Shown here one piece after another: positions 5,119-6,764 of a stretch of 6,764 bases of DNA. The stretch's first letter is position 1; each line of letters opens with the position of its first letter. Source of the DNA: Oxalobacteraceae bacterium (lineage in GTDB: Bacteria; Pseudomonadota; Gammaproteobacteria; Burkholderiales; Burkholderiaceae_D); assembly GCA_947446335.1 (NCBI GenBank), contig CANFGA010000175.1, positions 1 through 6,764 of the forward strand, given 5' to 3'. Position numbers and translations under genes: made by a program. The notes beneath the pieces were generated by a model. That model did no database searches and was not told the DNA's origin. It saw only the letters and a list, made by a program, of their open reading frames with translations.

Positions 5119-6177
5119 ATGACCGCACTGCGCCCCACCCTGCTCCTGTTTGCTGCCTTGCTGGCTGGCTGCGCTGCCTCGCAGGCTCCGTCGTCGCCTG
5201 CGCTGGCGGCAGTGCCTGCCGCTGCTCTGCCCACCTACGCCGGGGCCGAGCCGCTGGGCGCTGCGATGGAGGGCTGGGCCTATCCGTATCCGGTGCAGAT
5301 GCTGCAGTTCGAACTGGAAGGGGGGCGTCCGGTGCGGATGGCTTACATGGATGTGCAGCCGGCACAGCCCAATGGCAAGACCGTGCTGCTATTGCACGGC
5401 AAGAATTTCGGGGCCGACTACTGGGCCGGCACGCTCGCTGCCCTGTCGGCGCAGGGCTATCGGGTGATTGCACCGGACCAGATCGGCTTTGGCAAGTCGT
5501 CCAAGCCCGAGATCCGCTATAGCTTCGCGCTGCTGGCCGACAACACCGCGCACCTGCTCGACCATCTGAAGGTGGAGCGGGTGGCTATCGTTGCCAACAG
5601 CATGGGCGGCATGCTGGGCGTGCATTTTGCACGCAGCTACCCGCAGCGCGTCACGGCTCTGGTGCTGGAAAACCCGCTGGGACTGGAAGACTATGTACTC
5701 AGCATCCCGCCGCAAAAAACCAGCGATCTGCTGCAACTGGAAATGGCGCAGACGCCGGCCAGCTACCGCAACTTCTTGCACGGCTACTTTCCGACCAACT
5801 ACCGGCCCGAGTTCGAGCGCTTCGTCGAGCAGTTCGCGCGCGTGCAGCTCAGCGGCGAGTATCCGCGCTATGCCCACGTTGCGGCGCTCACTTATCAGAT
5901 GATTTACGACGGTCCGATCTACAATGAACTGCCCAAGCTGACCGTGCCCACGCTGCTGGCGATCGGCCAGCTCGACCGCACCGTGTTCGGGCGCCGCTAT
6001 GCGCCGCCCGAGGTGGTCAAGCCGCTGGGCAATTTTCCGCTGCTGGGCAAGGCGGCGCAGCAGCGCATCCCTGGCGCGCAACTGGTGGAGTTCGACGGGG
6101 TCGGCCATGCACCGCACCTTGAAGTGCCGGAGCGCTTCCACGCGGCGGTGCTGACATTTCTCGCCGACAAACCGTAA
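5119..6177 (+). CDS. Alpha/beta hydrolase lipoprotein
   Basis: A 352-residue predicted lipoprotein. The N-terminus is a type II signal peptide: T-A-L-R-P, a hydrophobic run, then the lipobox L-A-G-C (15-18), so C18 would be lipidated, followed by an Ala/Ser/Pro-rich linker (about 19-40). The mature part is an alpha/beta hydrolase: L-L-H-G-K-N-F-G (91-98, oxyanion region), A-P-D-Q-I-G-F-G-K-S (118-127), the nucleophile elbow A-N-S-M-G-G (159-164, S161), acid D286 in G-Q-L-D-R and histidine H330 in G-V-G-H-A-P-H. All three triad positions are present. The elbow has Ala instead of the usual first Gly. Substrate is unknown; hydrolysis of an ester, amide or epoxide in the periplasm or at a membrane is likely. 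The ribosome binding site is weak (AGAAAG before the ATG). It stands alone between two terminators. Confidence 0.9.
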   Translation: MTALRPTLLLFAALLAGCAASQAPSSPALAAVPAAALPTYAGAEPLGAAMEGWAYPYPVQMLQFELEGGRPVRMAYMDVQPAQPNGKTVLLLHGKNFGADYWAGTLAALSAQGYRVIAPDQIGFGKSSKPEIRYSFALLADNTAHLLDHLKVERVAIVANSMGGMLGVHFARSYPQRVTALVLENPLGLEDYVLSIPPQKTSDLLQLEMAQTPASYRNFLHGYFPTNYRPEFERFVEQFARVQLSGEYPRYAHVAALTYQMIYDGPIYNELPKLTVPTLLAIGQLDRTVFGRRYAPPEVVKPLGNFPLLGKAAQQRIPGAQLVEFDGVGHAPHLEVPERFHAAVLTFLADKP

Positions 6178-6186
6178 CCGTTCGAC

Positions 6187-6210
6187 GCAGACGTAAAAGC
6201 AGACGTGAAA
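6187..6210 (+). repeat. 12-bp imperfect tandem repeat after the hydrolase stop
   Basis: GCAGACGTAAAA (6187-6198) is followed by GCAGACGTGAAA (6199-6210), differing at one base. It lies between the hydrolase stop and the terminator hairpin. It is probably a small replication-slippage duplication with no obvious function. Confidence 0.6.
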
Positions 6211-6235
6211 AGGCCCGCATCGCGCGGGCCTTCTT
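6209..6235. terminator. Bidirectional terminator between the hydrolase and aceA genes
   Basis: AAGGCCCGC pairs with GCGGGCCTT (6210-6218 with 6224-6232, 5-base loop), flanked by A-rich sequence on the left and TTCTT on the right. The two flanking genes converge on it, so it can end both transcripts. The T-runs are short on each side but the stem is strong. Confidence 0.8.
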
Positions 6236-6262
6236 GCATCAACAACAGCGAATGATCAGCGA

Positions 6263-6764
6263 TTAAAACTGGTTCATCGTGTTGTCTTTGCCCGATGCCT
6301 TCAACGCAGCATCGCCGCTGAAGTAATCCTTGTGGTCATCGCCCATGTCGGAACCGGCCATGTTCTGATGCTTGACGCAAGCGATGCCCTGACGGATTTC
6401 CTTGCGCTGAACGCCAGCGACATAACCGAGCATGCCTTGCTCGCCGAAGTAGTCTTTTGCCAGATTGTCGGTCGACAAGGCAGCGGTGTGGTACGTCGGC
6501 AGCGTGATCAGGTGATGGAAAATGCCGGCTTCACGGGCCGAGTCAGCCTGGAAGGTGCGGATTTTTTCATCGGCAGCGATCGCCAGTTCGGTGGTGTCGT
6601 ATTCGACACCCATCAAGCCAGCGCGGTTGTAAGCGGAAACGTCCTTGCCTTCTTTTGCCATGATGTCGAAAATTTGCTGACGGAAGTTCAGGGTCCAGTT
6701 GAATGATGGGCTGTTGTTGTAGACCAGCTTGGCATTTGGAATGACCTTGCGAATGGCGCTGACC
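6263..6764 (-). CDS. aceA: Isocitrate lyase, C-terminal part, partial
   Basis: The last 166 codons of isocitrate lyase; the gene runs off the right edge. The enzyme splits isocitrate into glyoxylate and succinate in the glyoxylate shunt, needed for growth on acetate, fatty acids or PHB-derived acetyl-CoA. Seen here are the active-site block Y-N-N-S-P-S-F-N-W, of which the N-S-P-S-F-N-W part is diagnostic, the L-I-T-L-P-T-Y-H-T segment, and the ending V-K-H-Q-N-M-A-G-S-D-M-G-D-D-H-K-D-Y-F. The tail ends K-D-N-T-M-N-Q-F and not with the T-G-S-T-E-E-x-Q-F ending of E. coli and mycobacterial enzymes; from memory it matches the longer (about 525-530 residue) Pseudomonas/Burkholderiales class. The catalytic K-K-C-G-H region is outside the window. 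The promoter is not visible. Confidence 0.95.
   Translation of the reverse strand, partial: VSAIRKVIPNAKLVYNNSPSFNWTLNFRQQIFDIMAKEGKDVSAYNRAGLMGVEYDTTELAIAADEKIRTFQADSAREAGIFHHLITLPTYHTAALSTDNLAKDYFGEQGMLGYVAGVQRKEIRQGIACVKHQNMAGSDMGDDHKDYFSGDAALKASGKDNTMNQF

Noticed and set aside
5389..6141. 250-residue minus-strand open frame opposite the hydrolase
   Set aside because: It is a shadow of the GC-rich hydrolase gene, whose signal peptide and complete triad make the plus strand the real one.
1..6764. CRISPR array, complete tRNA or rRNA gene, intact transposase or integrase
   Set aside because: No regularly spaced repeats, no full cloverleaf and no recombinase motifs were found on reading both strands.

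Overview
The window looks like the edge of a chromosomal accessory region in a betaproteobacterium, probably Burkholderiales and possibly Oxalobacteraceae. This is inferred from the moderately high GC of the coding regions, the style of the isocitrate lyase C-terminus and the gene types. No rRNA or complete tRNA gene is present to fix the taxonomy.

Left part (1-2938), defence and mobile cargo. The window opens in the last 65 codons of a type I restriction subunit (HsdR). Its stop overlaps the start of a YgjP/DUF45-type zinc metallopeptidase. Convergent to that pair is a second, unrelated zincin: an ImmA/IrrE-like HELAH peptidase with an N-terminal region resembling the ArdC antirestriction domain. 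Divergent from it is a complete type II toxin-antitoxin operon of DinJ (RelB)/YafQ type, with a clear sigma70-like promoter and a small dyad over the -10. Next comes an AT-rich, gene-free stretch holding a 12-bp tandem repeat, a perfect 16-bp dyad and a 22-nt piece that reads like the 3' end of a tRNA (T-loop to CCA, one base short). A terminator-like hairpin follows. I read this as a probable attachment-site border of a defence island lying to the left.

Middle part (2939-4643). A PHB-depolymerase-family esterase on the minus strand has a good start and an intact nucleophile elbow, but it stops after 163 residues, before the acid and histidine of the triad; I call it a 3'-truncated pseudogene. 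A 22-bp perfect inverted repeat sits just upstream of its ribosome binding site. A minus-strand GNAT acetyltransferase follows, with a plausible promoter interleaved with an 8-bp inverted repeat.

Right part (4644-6764). A 490-bp non-coding gap ends in two consecutive hairpins and a T7 tract on the plus strand, with no plus-strand gene anywhere upstream until 2710; this is a candidate small RNA or an orphan terminator. A lipoprotein alpha/beta hydrolase follows, then a bidirectional terminator, then the C-terminal third of a convergent isocitrate lyase (aceA, glyoxylate shunt), which marks ordinary chromosomal backbone.

The genes do not form one pathway. The coherent block is the left defence cluster: restriction subunit, two different zinc peptidases and a toxin-antitoxin pair. 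The most interesting point is proteolysis-type genes beside a restriction system at a probable island border.
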